From: Panonychus citri
Taxonomy: Eukaryota; Arthropoda; Arachnida; Trombidiformes; Tetranychidae
DNA length: 64,000 nt
Direction: 5' to 3'
Assembly (NCBI RefSeq): GCF_014898815.1
Contig: NW_026515513.1
Span: forward strand, 992,001 to 1,056,000
Shown: in pieces, positions 14,601-28,200 of the stretch
How the letters are laid out: every line of letters starts with the position of its first letter
Position numbering within the stretch: the stretch's first letter is position 1
The notes under the pieces: model-generated
What the model was told of the DNA's origin: nothing
What the model saw: only the letters and a program-made list of their open reading frames with translations
Databases searched by the model: none
Program-made: the position numbers and the translations under genes

Positions 14601-15703
14601 CACCATCAACAATTAGACAAACAGAATCTGGTTTAATAACAATTTCCAATAATAATATAAACATCAATGGTTATCCATCAGCAGTTAAACCACCTCGCCG
14701 AGGTCGAGAATCAAATGATCAACAATTAACACAAAACAATCATGAAGATAATTCAATTGAAACAATCGCAATTCCAGTAACAATTGTTGATCCACTTTAC
14801 GAAGATCCAATATTTGTCTCTCGTGAAGAACTGTTTGGACTAAAGGTCGAAGATGATAATCATTATGAAATACCAGTGATTGTTAATAACAATCAACCCT
14901 CTAATCAGAACAATCAAGGTGCCATTAATGGAGATTCAAATAATCAAGTAACAATAAACTCGATCAATAAAACCAATGGATTAGGGGAAAACAATCGTAA
15001 ACATAACATGAAACCACAACAACAACAACAACAATTAACAACATCGACATTGACCCTCGCCGATGGAGGGAAAACCTCACCATCGGAAATGACCTCAATC
15101 ACCTTGACCAATGATAAATTACCTCGAATTCATCCTCATTCAATGTCGCGATTAACCTCAGTAATTAGATCGATGTTCACTGGTAATTTAGGTAATATTG
15201 TTAATCCACGTTCCAAACAATCAGTTAAACTGGAGAAATACAATTCGCAATCATCATCGAGTGAGGGAAGTTATTGTTCACTCTCAAGTGGCAGTGGCGG
15301 TGGTGGTGGACACTCACTGGGTGGGGTGGGCTCAATTTCCTTGGAAAAGATGAAACAAGATTTATCATCATGTTCTTCCGCTTCATCTGATTCCAATGAA
15401 TCACCTTATTCAGAAATTTGTGATATTTCAATTGAAACTCCTTCTAATCATCATCATCAATCATCATCTGATGATAATGTTATCATGATGATGATGGTTG
15501 AACCAAGTAAATCATTTCAATCAGATGAAGGTAATTACGTTAATCTAATACCACAAGTTAACCATCATAATCAAGAGCCAACAACTAAATCAACCTCATC
15601 AACCACAACAATTGTTACAAATGTTAATCCTGATCATTATATTCAAAACGATGCTGAATATGCATTGATTATGAAACGATCTGTAAGCTGTGGTAAATTG
15701 TGA
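5623..15703 (+). CDS. DOK-family adaptor protein (PH + IRS-type PTB domains)
   Basis: Docking adaptor acting under receptor tyrosine kinases at the inner plasma membrane. Three exons, all joined in phase 0: 5623-5703 (27 codons), 12190-12372 (61 codons) and 13475-15703 (742 residues plus stop), giving 830 residues. Exons 1-2 encode most of a PH domain (VISGYLYI, then SWSKKYFVLYKR, RLELFEN, IIALNDCHKV). Exon 3 completes it with IRTREAVHLLSTET and the helix MQSWLDSLRSVAFAP. An IRS-type PTB domain follows at about residues 212-311 (LWTWPYRHIRRYG, FTLEAGRKCLTGEGLFSF). The long tail is rich in S, T, N and Q. It carries a proline-rich segment near 426-435, YEDP (Tyr530) and YEIP (Tyr552) of the YxxP type used by RasGAP/Crk SH2 domains, YSEI (733), and YVNL (776) of the Grb2 YxN type. 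PH-PTB-tyrosine tail is the standard DOK order. The early start at 5623 is chosen because it supplies the first PH strand and is followed by GTAAGT. Which vertebrate DOK it resembles most cannot be told. Confidence 0.88.
5704..12189 (+). other. First intron of the DOK-like gene
   Basis: A 6.5 kb intron, far longer than most introns here. No open frame of note on either strand. It is dense in TTAATTGTT, CAATTAAC and GATTAA-type words and has a short TG run near 6559-6573. It splits the PH domain between its first and second strand regions. Long first introns often hold enhancers, but no specific element is recognisable. Confidence 0.7.
12373..13474 (+). other. Second intron of the DOK-like gene
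   Basis: A 1.1 kb intron from GTGAGT at 12373 to ACAG at 13471-13474. No coding potential seen. It separates the last PH strands and helix from the rest of the PH domain. Confidence 0.75.
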
Positions 15704-16203
15704 TTAACTTTTCCTCCCTTAATTGTTAACTATTAATACAATGTAATTTCCCTCTAAACTCAACCATTTACTGTTAATTTACTCATTTAGTGTTTAAAAA
15801 ACAACAACCCTAGTCTTTTTTAAACAACAATTAATCAAATTAAAAGATTTAATTTTTTTCATCTTCTAATCTCAATTAAATGTAATTTAAAATCAATCCA
15901 ACAATTGGAAACTTTTTTGCCTCTGATTAGATTTTAAACCGATAGATGGTGTTACCGAAAAGCAATTTTCGGATTGATTAAGTTAATTTGGTTTTCTCAA
16001 CGATTTTAATCATTAATTATGATCATTTCAAATTGGAAAGGTTCATATGTAAATATATACATTTCTTGAAATTTAAATTATCGTCAACGAAATTAAATTT
16101 TTCGTTTCCTTGTTAGTTTAGCTTTAATGATGATGAAAATATTGAGCCTGAAATCAGCGGTTTTTTTGGTATCTTTGTGTTTAGTTAATTGCGATTAGAA
16201 TAA
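15704..16203. other. Convergent 3' region between DOK-like and hexosaminidase genes
   Basis: The 500 bp between the TGA of the plus-strand DOK-like gene and the TGA of the minus-strand hexosaminidase gene. It should contain both 3' UTRs and polyadenylation sites. No coding sequence is visible. Confidence 0.7.
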
Positions 16204-19200
16204 TCAATATAATGACTTGATTAGAGAAATATAATAAGTTAAGAAAACTAGGGTGACAATTAGAATCGACTGATTGTTGACTATTGATGATCCAGATGAT
16301 TTAGCATGGATTCCAAATTCAATATCTAATTCCCAAGATCCACAGAATCCATTGATTAGAGGCTGAGCTTCAACACCTCGTCTGCAAAGTAAATTAGATA
16401 ATATTGATTAGATCATTTAGAATTAACCAAACTAATAATAGATGTAATTTGTTTACAATTTTCTTCTTTCAATCTGATTAGTTTTCAGATTATAAGATGA
16501 TAAAAGTAAATAGGATGATTTATCTTTCTATTGAAGTGATGAAAAAGAGGCAAAATGTTCATTAAGCTTCTTATTGATGATCGATTAGATTTTATTTTCA
16601 TCTAACTAATCGTTTTTATTACCTTAACATGCGACATCTTTGTTCATCGAGTCTGAAAAGTGCACTATCGGTATCATTTGTATCATCAGGATGACTCCAA
16701 AGTCTTTCAGCTACAGCTGATGCCCGAGGCCTTGAGAAAAGAAAATAAAATGTAAACAATTAAAGTGACTAATTCAAATCGTTTCGAAATATAATTGTAG
16801 AAAAAAAAATCTAATCTAATGGTTGATTGGTTAAATTTACCATAACCTTGAAAGTATATTGACTTGATCAACATATTCAGACCACATACAAGCCTCACCA
16901 CCGAGAATAAGTTCCCTTTCGGCCTCCGTTGCTAAACAAGATACAAAATATATTGAAGAAAAAAGTGAGTTGACATTTGAACGGACAAAGGAATCGACAT
17001 ATCGACGGATATAATTACCATTAACACCAAGAACTGGATCACAATTGTAATAGTTTTTCCAATCTTCTCCATAATTGATATAATTAAGGTACCAACATGA
17101 TGATAAAATTAATTTATTCTGCCGCCTTAGCACCTCTTTCACATGTCTTTTCCAACCATCTTTTTCATGATGTGGTCCACCCTTCCAAACCTCAACTATA
17201 GCATCTTTGGAGAGCTGAAATAAAACCAAATAAAGATCAAATTAACAATCAAATGGTTAAAATCGTCCAATCCAAAAAACATTCGATAAATTTCCACATA
17301 CAGTTACATTATTGTCAATAGGATCTTGCCAAACGATATACTTGTAGCCAAGACTTTTGACATTTTCGAGAGTTCGGTCAATGTAATATTTTTCCACTTG
17401 TTTCATCTCGGTGAATCTTTTACTGTCCATAAAGTTACGTATCTCTGGGCTGGACATCCAACAATCATAATAAGCCTCATCCATACCAAGGTGAATATAA
17501 TCATCAGGGAATAAGTTTTTCACCTCGATAAACAATTGGCGTAATACTTCAAAGGTCTCATTTCGAGCGGGATTCAAGTTCTCATGGGATGAGTGTTTAC
17601 CATAAACCGATTGCGCTGGAGTATCGCCATCATAACAGGTCGTCAATAATGCTAAAGCAAATGAGAAATAAAAAAATCAAGTTAATGAATAATAAATGAC
17701 AACGAATAACAAATAATAGTTTCTTTGTAATGTTCATGTCAATTAACAAATTACTTCATTTGAATTTTTCTGGAAAAGTAATGGAAATAAATTAATCATA
17801 ATGAGTTTGTTGATGTATTTGTGGATAATTAAATGATTAAGTAATGCATATTAATAGTAGCAAAAGTTAAGACTCTAATTGCCAAGTGAAATTGTCAATT
17901 AGAGTTACAGTTTAGCTAATTTTATGTTGATTAAAATTAATTGGCTGAAAAGGCAAGAAAATGTTGAGAAATAAATTCAATTTAAAATGATCAGCATTCA
18001 TATTCAAATCTACATAAAGTTCAATTCACTCACATGGGAAATGTTACCAAATTGATCAATTTGATAAATATTACAGAGGAAAACAAATACTATTAAATAA
18101 TATTTACAAACATTTAATTATTCATATGTGAATGTTTACCATCAAGATAGAGACAATTAAACAAATAGTTTCAAATGATAAATGTACAATGTAAAATTAA
18201 ATTAAATCTATTGAGGGTATAATTTAACCAGAAAGAGAGCTGACGAAAGAAAAGTTCATCTAATCGTTGTAATAACTCTAGAGGCGGGAAATTGATAAAA
18301 TGATGAAATGTTAAGGAGAGAGAGAGAGGAAAATAGTTCAACTGACTCATTCTCCATGTGGTAATAAATTCAGACTCAAATGTTTCTCATGTAACTGTAA
18401 ATTCCTGGAAGACATAAAACTGAATAGAGGTAATGTTTTTCTTTCTAAAGATTAATTTAGGTTTCATATTATTAGTGAATTAGTTTGAGGAGATCGAGGT
18501 CAGAGGTGGACACAAACAGCAAATGCTTTGAGTTCATTTATATGAAATTCCCTGGCAAACCAAAGAGACCAAAGAGACCAAAGGAAGCATAAAAGATTAC
18601 ATTTCATGGTTGATAAAATAGATTTAGATGTTTTTTTCTCTTCTATTCCTTTGAACGTACATTTAAGTTCATCTTGTTTTCGCTAGTGATGGAAACTACT
18701 CAATACGACAAATGAATAGTTAATCCAATTGTTTAGAGTTCTAAATGTTTATCTAAACTATCGTTGGTAATCAACAATGCGATAAATCAATGTGATCTCA
18801 ATGTTTACACTTCCAAATGCTTGATGATGATCAAGTTTACCATCCTTAATTGTTGATTGATTCACATTCATCGGATATTAATTATCAATAAACTTACAAG
18901 GGAATGCACGACCTATCACCTTGGTGTGTCCTGGAGTATCAATTTCAGGGATAACACGAATACCTCGATATCGGGCATACTCAATCAGCTGTTTAATATC
19001 CTTGTGGGTGTAAATTAGTTTATCATTGTAGGCGCCCTGTAAGTGAGAGAGGTGAGAATTGATGAGAATAAAAAATTAAATGAATCATCATGTTATCAGA
19101 GTGAAATTGTGAGCAAATTAAATTGATGACAAGTGATTTGTAAATTAGTTTGCAACTTGAGTGAATTAAAAACAGATTCTAATAAATCATTGAAAACGTT

Positions 19201-22200
19201 AAAATCAATGTTTAAACTGACAAAGTTGACATGTGTTTAGATTCATATTGTCACTTGTATCTGAATAAACATGTAAGTATTTCATGAGATACATGTATGA
19301 GCTAATTAATTAACAGAATGATAGAGATAGATAGTGATTTCGATGATTACGTAAATCTCATTAAAAAAAGTGACAAAACTAATTTATGAATAACATGATG
19401 CTAATATTCAGTGATAGTAATGATTAATTAATCATGTTGTATCATGAACCATGAAGATTATTCCAGTTTATATATTACCAATTTAGTTAGATTGGGGAAA
19501 ATTTTACTCTCCATAGGAAATGATTGATCATCGATTATGTGCCAATGGAAAACATTGAATTTATTCCAAGCCATAGCATCCTGTGGATTAATGAGACAAA
19601 AACAATATACATGAGAAAACTAGATTAATAATAAACCTGATTGTTAATGATAAACAATTAACAAACATTCAATAAAATTGAAATGAGTGAATTTGTTAGA
19701 TGAGCAAATAGCAAATCTCATATAAAGTCTATAAGGATTTAGAGTGGATGATGATAAGCTCCATCTTGGTTGTATTGCAAACTCAGCAATGAAATAGAGG
19801 TAATAGTATAAAAAGATAAATTCTGAATCAGATTTAAAACTCGAGAATATTAAAAGAGGTTAAAGTGGAAGTTAAATTGAAGGCAAAGTAACTAAGTTCG
19901 GGGAGAGGGTAAAAAAAAGTAAGGCCCATTAGTTGTTAACAAGCTTTGAGTTCTTGGGTTGATACATGAAAATCATGGTTGTTGAAAGTTAGATGATAAG
20001 TCATGATTGAGAGAGAAAAATAGGAAATGATACCATAAAGAAAGAAAGTACTGGTAGTGATAATGATGAGAAATCATGGTGAAGTGAGAACTCGTAGTCT
20101 TTAATTTACTGGAACTTTCATTAAGAATAAGTATTTGGATGGTAATCATTATCTTTATCATCCATTTGTTTTCCCTTCTAAATAAACTACTTCTTATATC
20201 AATCCATTATCATTTTCAGTTATCTCCATGAATCTTGTTTACCATATATTTAAATAAAAACGATCCCGAGTCAGACTGAAAATAATCATCAACGATAACA
20301 AGAAAGTAAGTTAACAAGAATCTTAATCAATCAGATGTATGATTTACATCTACACGAAATTAAGTCTTAACTCTCAGGTATTTATGGTAGATATTGACAT
20401 TCCTTTAGTTGTATTCATCGATATTCTTCCTTATTGTTGAATCAACAGTAAACAAAACTATTAATACAAATACAAAAAGTACACAGAAAATACTACCAAC
20501 GTATTAATCAAATGAGCTGTTGATTATTTGCCAACTATATTTTTTTTTCATTCCTGTGTTGATAATCCAACTTATTTACATCTGATAACCTTAATTGATA
20601 GTCAATATGATCAGTAAGTCTTCAAGATGAGGCTGAATTAACGAAATGTAATCGTGATTAACTGGATGCTGAGTTTGATTGAAGAGTTGGTTTCATTGAT
20701 ATTATTGTGACACTTTTTTCATATTGATTTCGATTGAAATTCTTACCAGATTTTTGAGTAATACTTTGATTGGGATAAAATGACGAGCTGTATCAATCAT
20801 GATTCCTCTGTAAGGAAATCTTGGCCAATCTTCAATTCGAGTCGCATTAACCATGTAGTGACCTGATTTTTCATCAATATAAACAAGTTGGGAAAATGTT
20901 TCTAAACCTCGAAGTGCTCCCCAGACCGTTTTAGCGCGAATAGAGCCACTGGAATCTTTATCGGGAATCGTTAAACTGTACTTTTCGTTGTCACCATACT
21001 TGGGGTATCCACATCTTGTATCATCAATGTGAACTTTAATTGACTCCAATTCTTTGTGTTTGGGTGAGATGGTCTTCGAACGGTCAATAAAAATTAGGCC
21101 ACGATAGCGTAATAAGGCTGCTTCGATGATTTCACAATTAAAGTTAGACTTAAGTTCAAAATGATCGGGACTCAGTGTGTATTGTGAGGTCATACGAGTC
21201 CATGTTCGAGGAAGAGGCCAAGGTGAACCAGGAGGTGATCGATTTCCCTAGAAAATAGCAAAAGAAAAGTTTCAATTTAATCAATGTCAAAGTTAATCAA
21301 TTTCGATAAACTTGATTTCACAATAAAAAAGTATCATAAAAATATAATAAAAGTAAATTAGTTTCTTTTTCAATGATCATGAAAAATAGCTTCATGAACA
21401 AGTGATTAAATTGATGAGATTAATTTGATAGCAACTGATTTAGTAGCGATCAGTCACCATCATTAACTTTGACACCAACAAGAATCAAGATCAGATATAA
21501 TCTCCCGGTTTATGACAATCTCTTGAATATTGATTACAATTTAGTTGTCATTTTGATCAATCATATGTATACTTATATTAGACCAGAATAATCAAGTTAA
21601 TTCAGTTTGATTTAGTATTGAAAATCCTGAAGTATTAAGTTGATAAATTTGGTGATATAAAAATAACAATTTAGATTGATCTACAACCAGATAATAACAA
21701 TACATTAATCATGTTGTTGATACAAATTACCTCAAATTTATAGATTATTTATTTGAATTAATCTTGATACATCATGTTTATATTTAATTGTTGTTAATTA
21801 TGGTTTGACAATGATTAAGAAAAAGAGTTAGATCATTGATTGATTATTGCAAATCAATTCATGTTAACAATTAACAATCGACAAAATTTTTATCAAAAGA
21901 CATTAATTGTTAATCAACGACATCAGCACATCAAATAGCAATCAGTTAACAATTATAATTAAGAAATGGTTATTACTTTTTTGTTAATTGTTCAATTGTT
22001 TCTATTTTTATCATTAAGGTTTAAATTAGTTCATAAAATGTAATCTCAGTTTAATTGTTATCTAATTCAATTGTTTACAAATACAAATAAGTAAATCAGA
22101 TCAATGAAATGAGAACCAAATACTTTCATCTTTTCCTTATGATAATACTGAAAGTAAACCAGAATCATCATGAAATCATCTTAAAGGATAATGATGACTC

Positions 22201-25200
22201 ATGATTTCATGGTAATCATCAGAAATATAATTCATAATTAAGGTATTTCATTGATGATGATAAAAATGATGAATCAGGATGGAAACATTAACATTCAGGT
22301 TAAAGTTCTGATCGATTCCAAGTAACTCTCATAACTACTTGTGAATATCAATGTATTAATATTTTATCGATTCAGTTCAAGTATCATGATGATCATCATG
22401 ATAGCATCAACATGTATATCTAATATTATGCTTGATTCAGCTAAACCATTATCATCCCTTTGAACGATAAACATGGAGAACATAAATAAGGATCAAATTT
22501 CATTTCAAGCCTCAGGCGATTCACATCAATATGAATTTTACTCTGAGTTTTATGTTGAAGAAAAAAACTCATGGATGTTTGAACTGAATTATCTACAAAT
22601 GAAGTTATTATAATATTATGATAGTTAATCTGGTTAATCAATAATTAATCCGAGGATTTATCCTTTTTCCTTTCAAATTGAGATTAGTTTACAAAATAAT
22701 CTGTATAAGTATCATGATAGAATTTCAAAATTTTAACAAGCTCATGAATAGATAATTTTACACTTTCGATTCTATTTATATTTAATAGCAAAAAAAAATA
22801 TCAAAAACTCATCAATCTATTTATCAGAAATCTCATCCATCATCAAAGTTTTTCCATGAAAAAAAACAGGGAAAGAAAAAAGTTCCTTCTGAACAACTCT
22901 GATTGGTTTCTTTATTTCCATGTGACAACTCATCATGTTAGAAAAAAGTTCAGTAACAAATTCAGAGAATTTGATATGTAAAAGGTTAACCTGACCAAAA
23001 GAAGCAAAAAAAAGTACCACAGATCATCATCATGCACAAAGAATCTCATTGTAATGATACATGAGAGAAAGAAAAATATTCTGATTCTGATAACGAAGTG
23101 AAACAGTTGAGAATGAAATGAGATTCTGAGATTATTTTATACGTTGAATCGGAAAAAAAAACTCTGATAAGTTAATTGTAGTTTCCAAAAAAAAACCTTA
23201 CGTTTCAATGATAATCATCAACAGAGAGAGAAAAGTTTTTCTTTCAAACAAGAGATTTCATTCAGAATTAAATGAAATTCTGTCATATTATGAGTCAGTT
23301 TGTGAGTAACATGATAATCGCAGGCTACAGGAAACAAAATGTGTAATTGAATTAAAACACAGAAAAAAAGTAACATATTTTCACCAAGAGTTCCATATGA
23401 TAGATTTCATAATTCATGATCCCTCAAATGATAATAAATTTTGTTTATTGGTTACAATTAAATCACAAACAGAGACAAGGCCGGAAAAATTGATCAACTA
23501 TATTAATCAACATCCGTTACTCATTAACTACTAATGAAACAATTTCCTGTTGTAATTATCATTCATCTTTACCCATGTAAATAAAGTTGTTGAATAATCT
23601 AATAGAAGTTTCAATGTATTTATAAGACAATCGATCATATTGTGAATAATTTTTTTAAAAAAATATAAATTAAATAATTAGATTCTAATTATTTCAATAT
23701 AATATGATTGAAGATAATTTAGTTCTACGTACGGACAAAAAATGAATCATCATTCAATAGTAAAATTGAGTAGCGAGTATGAATATTTGATGAACTTTAA
23801 TCAATGTTAATTTAATTAGCTTTGCCCTTCTTTTTAAGGTGTTAGTATAAGGTAATACATATGTATTATGAACAAATATGTTCAGTTTATCATGAAGTTC
23901 ATGTGGCTTATGATAAATATCAGAGAGTTTGTTCTTATATCTTTCAAGATTCATCTCAGCATTAAACATGAAATTCAGACTATTCTTTGAAGCTACTGCA
24001 ACCTTAATGTGAGTTTGTTTTCTATGGATTGTTTTTTTTACTCTTGCTCATCTCATGTAAGTGGCTCATTATCTCAATCGTAAGTAAATCAGAGTAACCA
24101 GAACTTTTAGTTCAGCTCCAGATCTTGTTGTGAAAATAATGGTTAGAAGGCGACTTAAGAAAGAGGAAAAACTCAAGAAAAGAAAACAATATGACTTCTG
24201 AATTCTAGATGATGAAAGAAAGAGATGCATTATCGTGGAAAGAAAATTGCATTTCAAAGGATAAGTGGATTTCGCATGGTGAAAAGTTTCGAGCAACTTG
24301 AGAAGTTTAAAGAACTTTTTTCTCCTGAAAAAAAATATTGAAATCGAGAGATGAATTACTTTTTTCTTGTTTACCATTACATTGACTAAATCTAGAAAAT
24401 TTTGTTCAATTGAAGAATCAATTAGATAATCTTAAAAGAAATTTAAATGAAAACGAGGAAAACATCAAACGGATTAACGTTTATAAATTAATTCCTTGTC
24501 TTTTAAATACGAAATTAATTGCAAGATCAATTCAATGGAACAATGTACAAATACTATTTATAGTTTACTCCATCGTTGGAAAAGTTAAATAAGAGTCAAG
24601 TTAAGAAACCTCATCGAATTCAACTTAAATGGATTAATGATCTTTAGTGTATAAGAATGAGAAAGGTATTAAATGATGATTATTGAGAAACACTCAACTG
24701 TTAATCTATTAATTCATTAATCTTGTTAATTAGTCCCACTAATTACTTCAAGTGTAATCAGTGATCTTCTCGATTAAGATTATGAGAGTGGCATGAAAAA
24801 TGTGATTAAATCTAAGTGAAAGGAGGGAGAGAGAGAGAGGGAGTAAATGAGCACGTTAGTATGTGATGACCGATGAAATTAATGGATTAAATTGAACTCA
24901 TGCTCTTAATTGAAAGAAAATGAGTTTTCCATAACAAATTAAATTGTAAGTCAATGATTCAAGACAAGATAATCATTAGGTAAATACACATACGAGATAC
25001 AGAAGCTTCAACAATTTGAATCGGATCATTAAAAGATTCGCTTGATTATATTAACCTAATATACTTTATCCGTAATCTTAATCATCACAATTCATCATAA
25101 AAGCCAAGATAGACAACGAACAGAATTGATTTTTCAGCTCTTTTGACTATTAACTCAATGGATTAGGTCATTCAGCTATTTTGGATAATTATTATCATTA

Positions 25201-28200
25201 TCATTTCAAGTAAATTCAAGAGATTGAGAGGAAAGGGAAAAAGGAGGTTAATTTATAATGATGAACACATCAGGATAATGAAAGATAGTTAATTAGAGAA
25301 CAGAGAAGAGAGAAAATGATATTTTGAATGAATTTAATGAAAATTAAGCAAATTCTTAAGGGAACAAAAAGTCAACATTTTAAAGACCATATAATTTGAG
25401 ATGGACAATAAGATATTCCATCAGTTCAAAAACGTTATTAACGTTCAACTTTCTAATTTCGGACACAATTAATATCAAATATACACCCGTGACCAAAGTA
25501 ATTACAATACACAAATACAGAAATAAAGCCAGAAAAGCAAACATACACATAAAAGGTCACGAATGAAAACTAAATGAACGCAATTTTAAAACGAAGAGAG
25601 ACAAAGAAAAAATAAACGAAGAAAACTTACAATTAAAAATTTCCATTGATTTTCCAAGTAAATTTGAACCACAATTCCACAATTAACAAAGAAACGAATC
25701 AAAAAGAAATTTAAAACAATCAAATCAACCGAACTTGACTCTGGAAAAAGACCAATTGTCTAAACCTTTAACACTGCAGGTGAAATCAAAGAGTAACGAA
25801 AACAAAAGAAAAGTAATTCGATCATTTTAATAAGAGAATAGAATTTTCTTGGTTGTCATGGTTACTCGCTCATTCCCCTTTCGATTGTCTCCCTCACCAA
25901 TAATTCTCACCTTTCATTGGCTAATTAAGAAAGAGAAAAATGTTACCCTTTCTCTTTGGTAATTAAAATTCATTTTTAAAGAAAACATTTTAATTTAATT
26001 TGTAACAAATTATTAAATTGTCTCTTTATTATTTTCTCCAATGATTAATTAGCTTTGTTTACTTTTTGCTTATGATTAATTAAGTAGAAATTATACATAA
26101 TTGATCATATTTATCGACATTTGTTTTCTATTTAATTGGTTTGTTTGTTTTCATCACCTTTTTCTTTACTATCCTGACTTGAAGATTATTTCTGATTATC
26201 ATGAAGATGGATCATCTTGTGGTTAGATCATTTTTCATCTCTCATTTTTGGCTTCAAATCAACGATAAATCATTAACAACCAGTAAGTTTGTTCATTTCA
26301 ACAGTTTATTGATTATCATTTTCTATCTCTTTCTCTTTTTTTGTTTCATCTTTACCTGAATTTTCTGGTGATGGTAACCTATTGGTAAGTGTATTTTTCT
26401 CTATTTGTTTTTTTCTTTGGTTTCATCAACAATCACTGCAGTTACTTTAATATCATTAACTATTAAACTCTTCTTTTTTTCCTAACCTTTTTCCTGCGGA
26501 ACTTTTTTCTCCTTCTACTAACAGGTTACCGGAATATAAATCAATTTGATCTGGTTCAATAAATTGGACAACTTCTCAAAAGCGAATAGTGTTTACCCAT
26601 CAAGATCTCACCAAATTGTCCTCTTTTTTGCTGTTGGTTTCTCTCTCTCTCTCTCTCTCCGTGATCAGGTTAAAGTGAAAACCAATATAAATTATATAAT
26701 TTATCGTCTCTATGATTCTTCAACGATTGCCAAATTTTCTTCGGTTCATGTAATTCATGCTCTTCAAATTGCTCATCTTAACTAACATATAATATACAGT
26801 TGATAAAATTGATCTAATGGAACGTGAACCTTTGGTCTTCGATTGAGCGTAATAACGGTGGTTTATAAGAAATAATCAGTTCTATGTCAATTGTGATGAC
26901 CAGTTATAACTTCATCGAGCCTTTGTTTCTCTAACATTGAACTAATTCATTATCTTTTGTCTCACAAATCTCATTGATCTGGGTTCTTTTTAATTGAACG
27001 TCCTACATTTTCAATAAGAATGAGAGTGTTTTAATCGATAAAAACTGCAAATACATTGGCACTGATGGTACTATTTTTTCCTCTTTTCAATGTACTGTTT
27101 TTAAGTCTTTTTTTATACATCTTCATGATTCTCAGCATCAGTAGTCACAACTGATTGGAGTAACTGATGATTTCTTCAATGATCACCTCATAATGTCTAA
27201 ATGTTACCTGATGAATATCGCTTGGATGCAGTTAATATCTTTGTTCTTGTTTGATAAGTTTACAGCTGATGATGTTAATGGTTCTAAGGACAATAAGTTA
27301 ATAACTGTTTTACCAGTAACAATCGTCACTATTATCTTTCTTGATAACTGTTCAAATCAAACATAACTGTTAGATTTATATAAATCATTACATGTGATGA
27401 GATTAACGGTTGGATGAGTTAAATTTGAAACCTCGAGTCCTCATTGTTTGACATTTAGTTCACCTTTAAATACATAACAATGAAAAATCCCATCACAAAA
27501 CAAAAATGGAAACGTAATCCACAATACATGGACTTTCATAGTCATATTCGTAATCTGAGATCTTTGAATTCTAAGATTATGATTGCTGAAATTTCTGAGT
27601 AAGTAAATCTACAGTTACTTAAATTGCTAATATGATTTAATGTGAGAAATTTTTATTCTTCTTGTATCTTTAGACTTTCATCAATACTTTTTACACGGTA
27701 AAACTTTCCATGGGAACATAGCTCATCATGAACTTAACGAAGGCGAGACTATGACTATGATGTAATATCGATAAACAAGATCACTTGGAAGCAAGAAGAT
27801 GATAATCCAATAAAGTCCATGGAAAATGTATTAAGCAAAACACAAGGATCAGGAAAACAAAAGATGACAATTAAGTCAGAAAGAAAACGAATGATGAGAA
27901 GATAAATCTGATTACTCTTCTTAATGGTTCGTTAATCAACCAAATTCTATTCAAATTACCGTTAAATTCTTTAATTAACTTAAACTAATTGTTAGGTTAA
28001 GAGGTAGAAAAAAAGGGAAAGTTTCTGTTCCTTTTTCTCCCTCATCTCATTGATTTTTCCAATTTTTATTCTTCAAATAATCATGATTATCATTGAAAGT
28101 TTTCACCATGAACATAAATCCAGTTCAACAAATGAGAAAACAATAAGGTCAAAAAGGTAAACAATTTCCACAATAACATCAATTATCTTTATCCTGTGAA

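Noticed and set aside
13519..15431. Several open frames on the opposite strand and in other frames of the DOK exon
   Set aside because: They overlap a strongly supported PTB-containing frame and show no family features.
23968..24012. Short plus-strand start MKFRLFFEATATL followed by GTGAGT
   Set aside because: Only 14 codons, no continuation recognised, and it lies in the presumed long hexosaminidase intron.
24069..24377. Minus-strand hydrophobic open frame, considered as hexosaminidase signal exon
   Set aside because: Its donor would be weak and the exon at 30412-30302 gives a much better signal peptide with exact phase and a better donor.
26201..26283. Plus-strand exon-like start (MKMDHLVVRSFF...) followed by GTAAGT
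   Set aside because: The only nearby phase-compatible acceptor (before 26525) leads to a stop after about 12 codons; no downstream coding sequence was found within the surrounding region.
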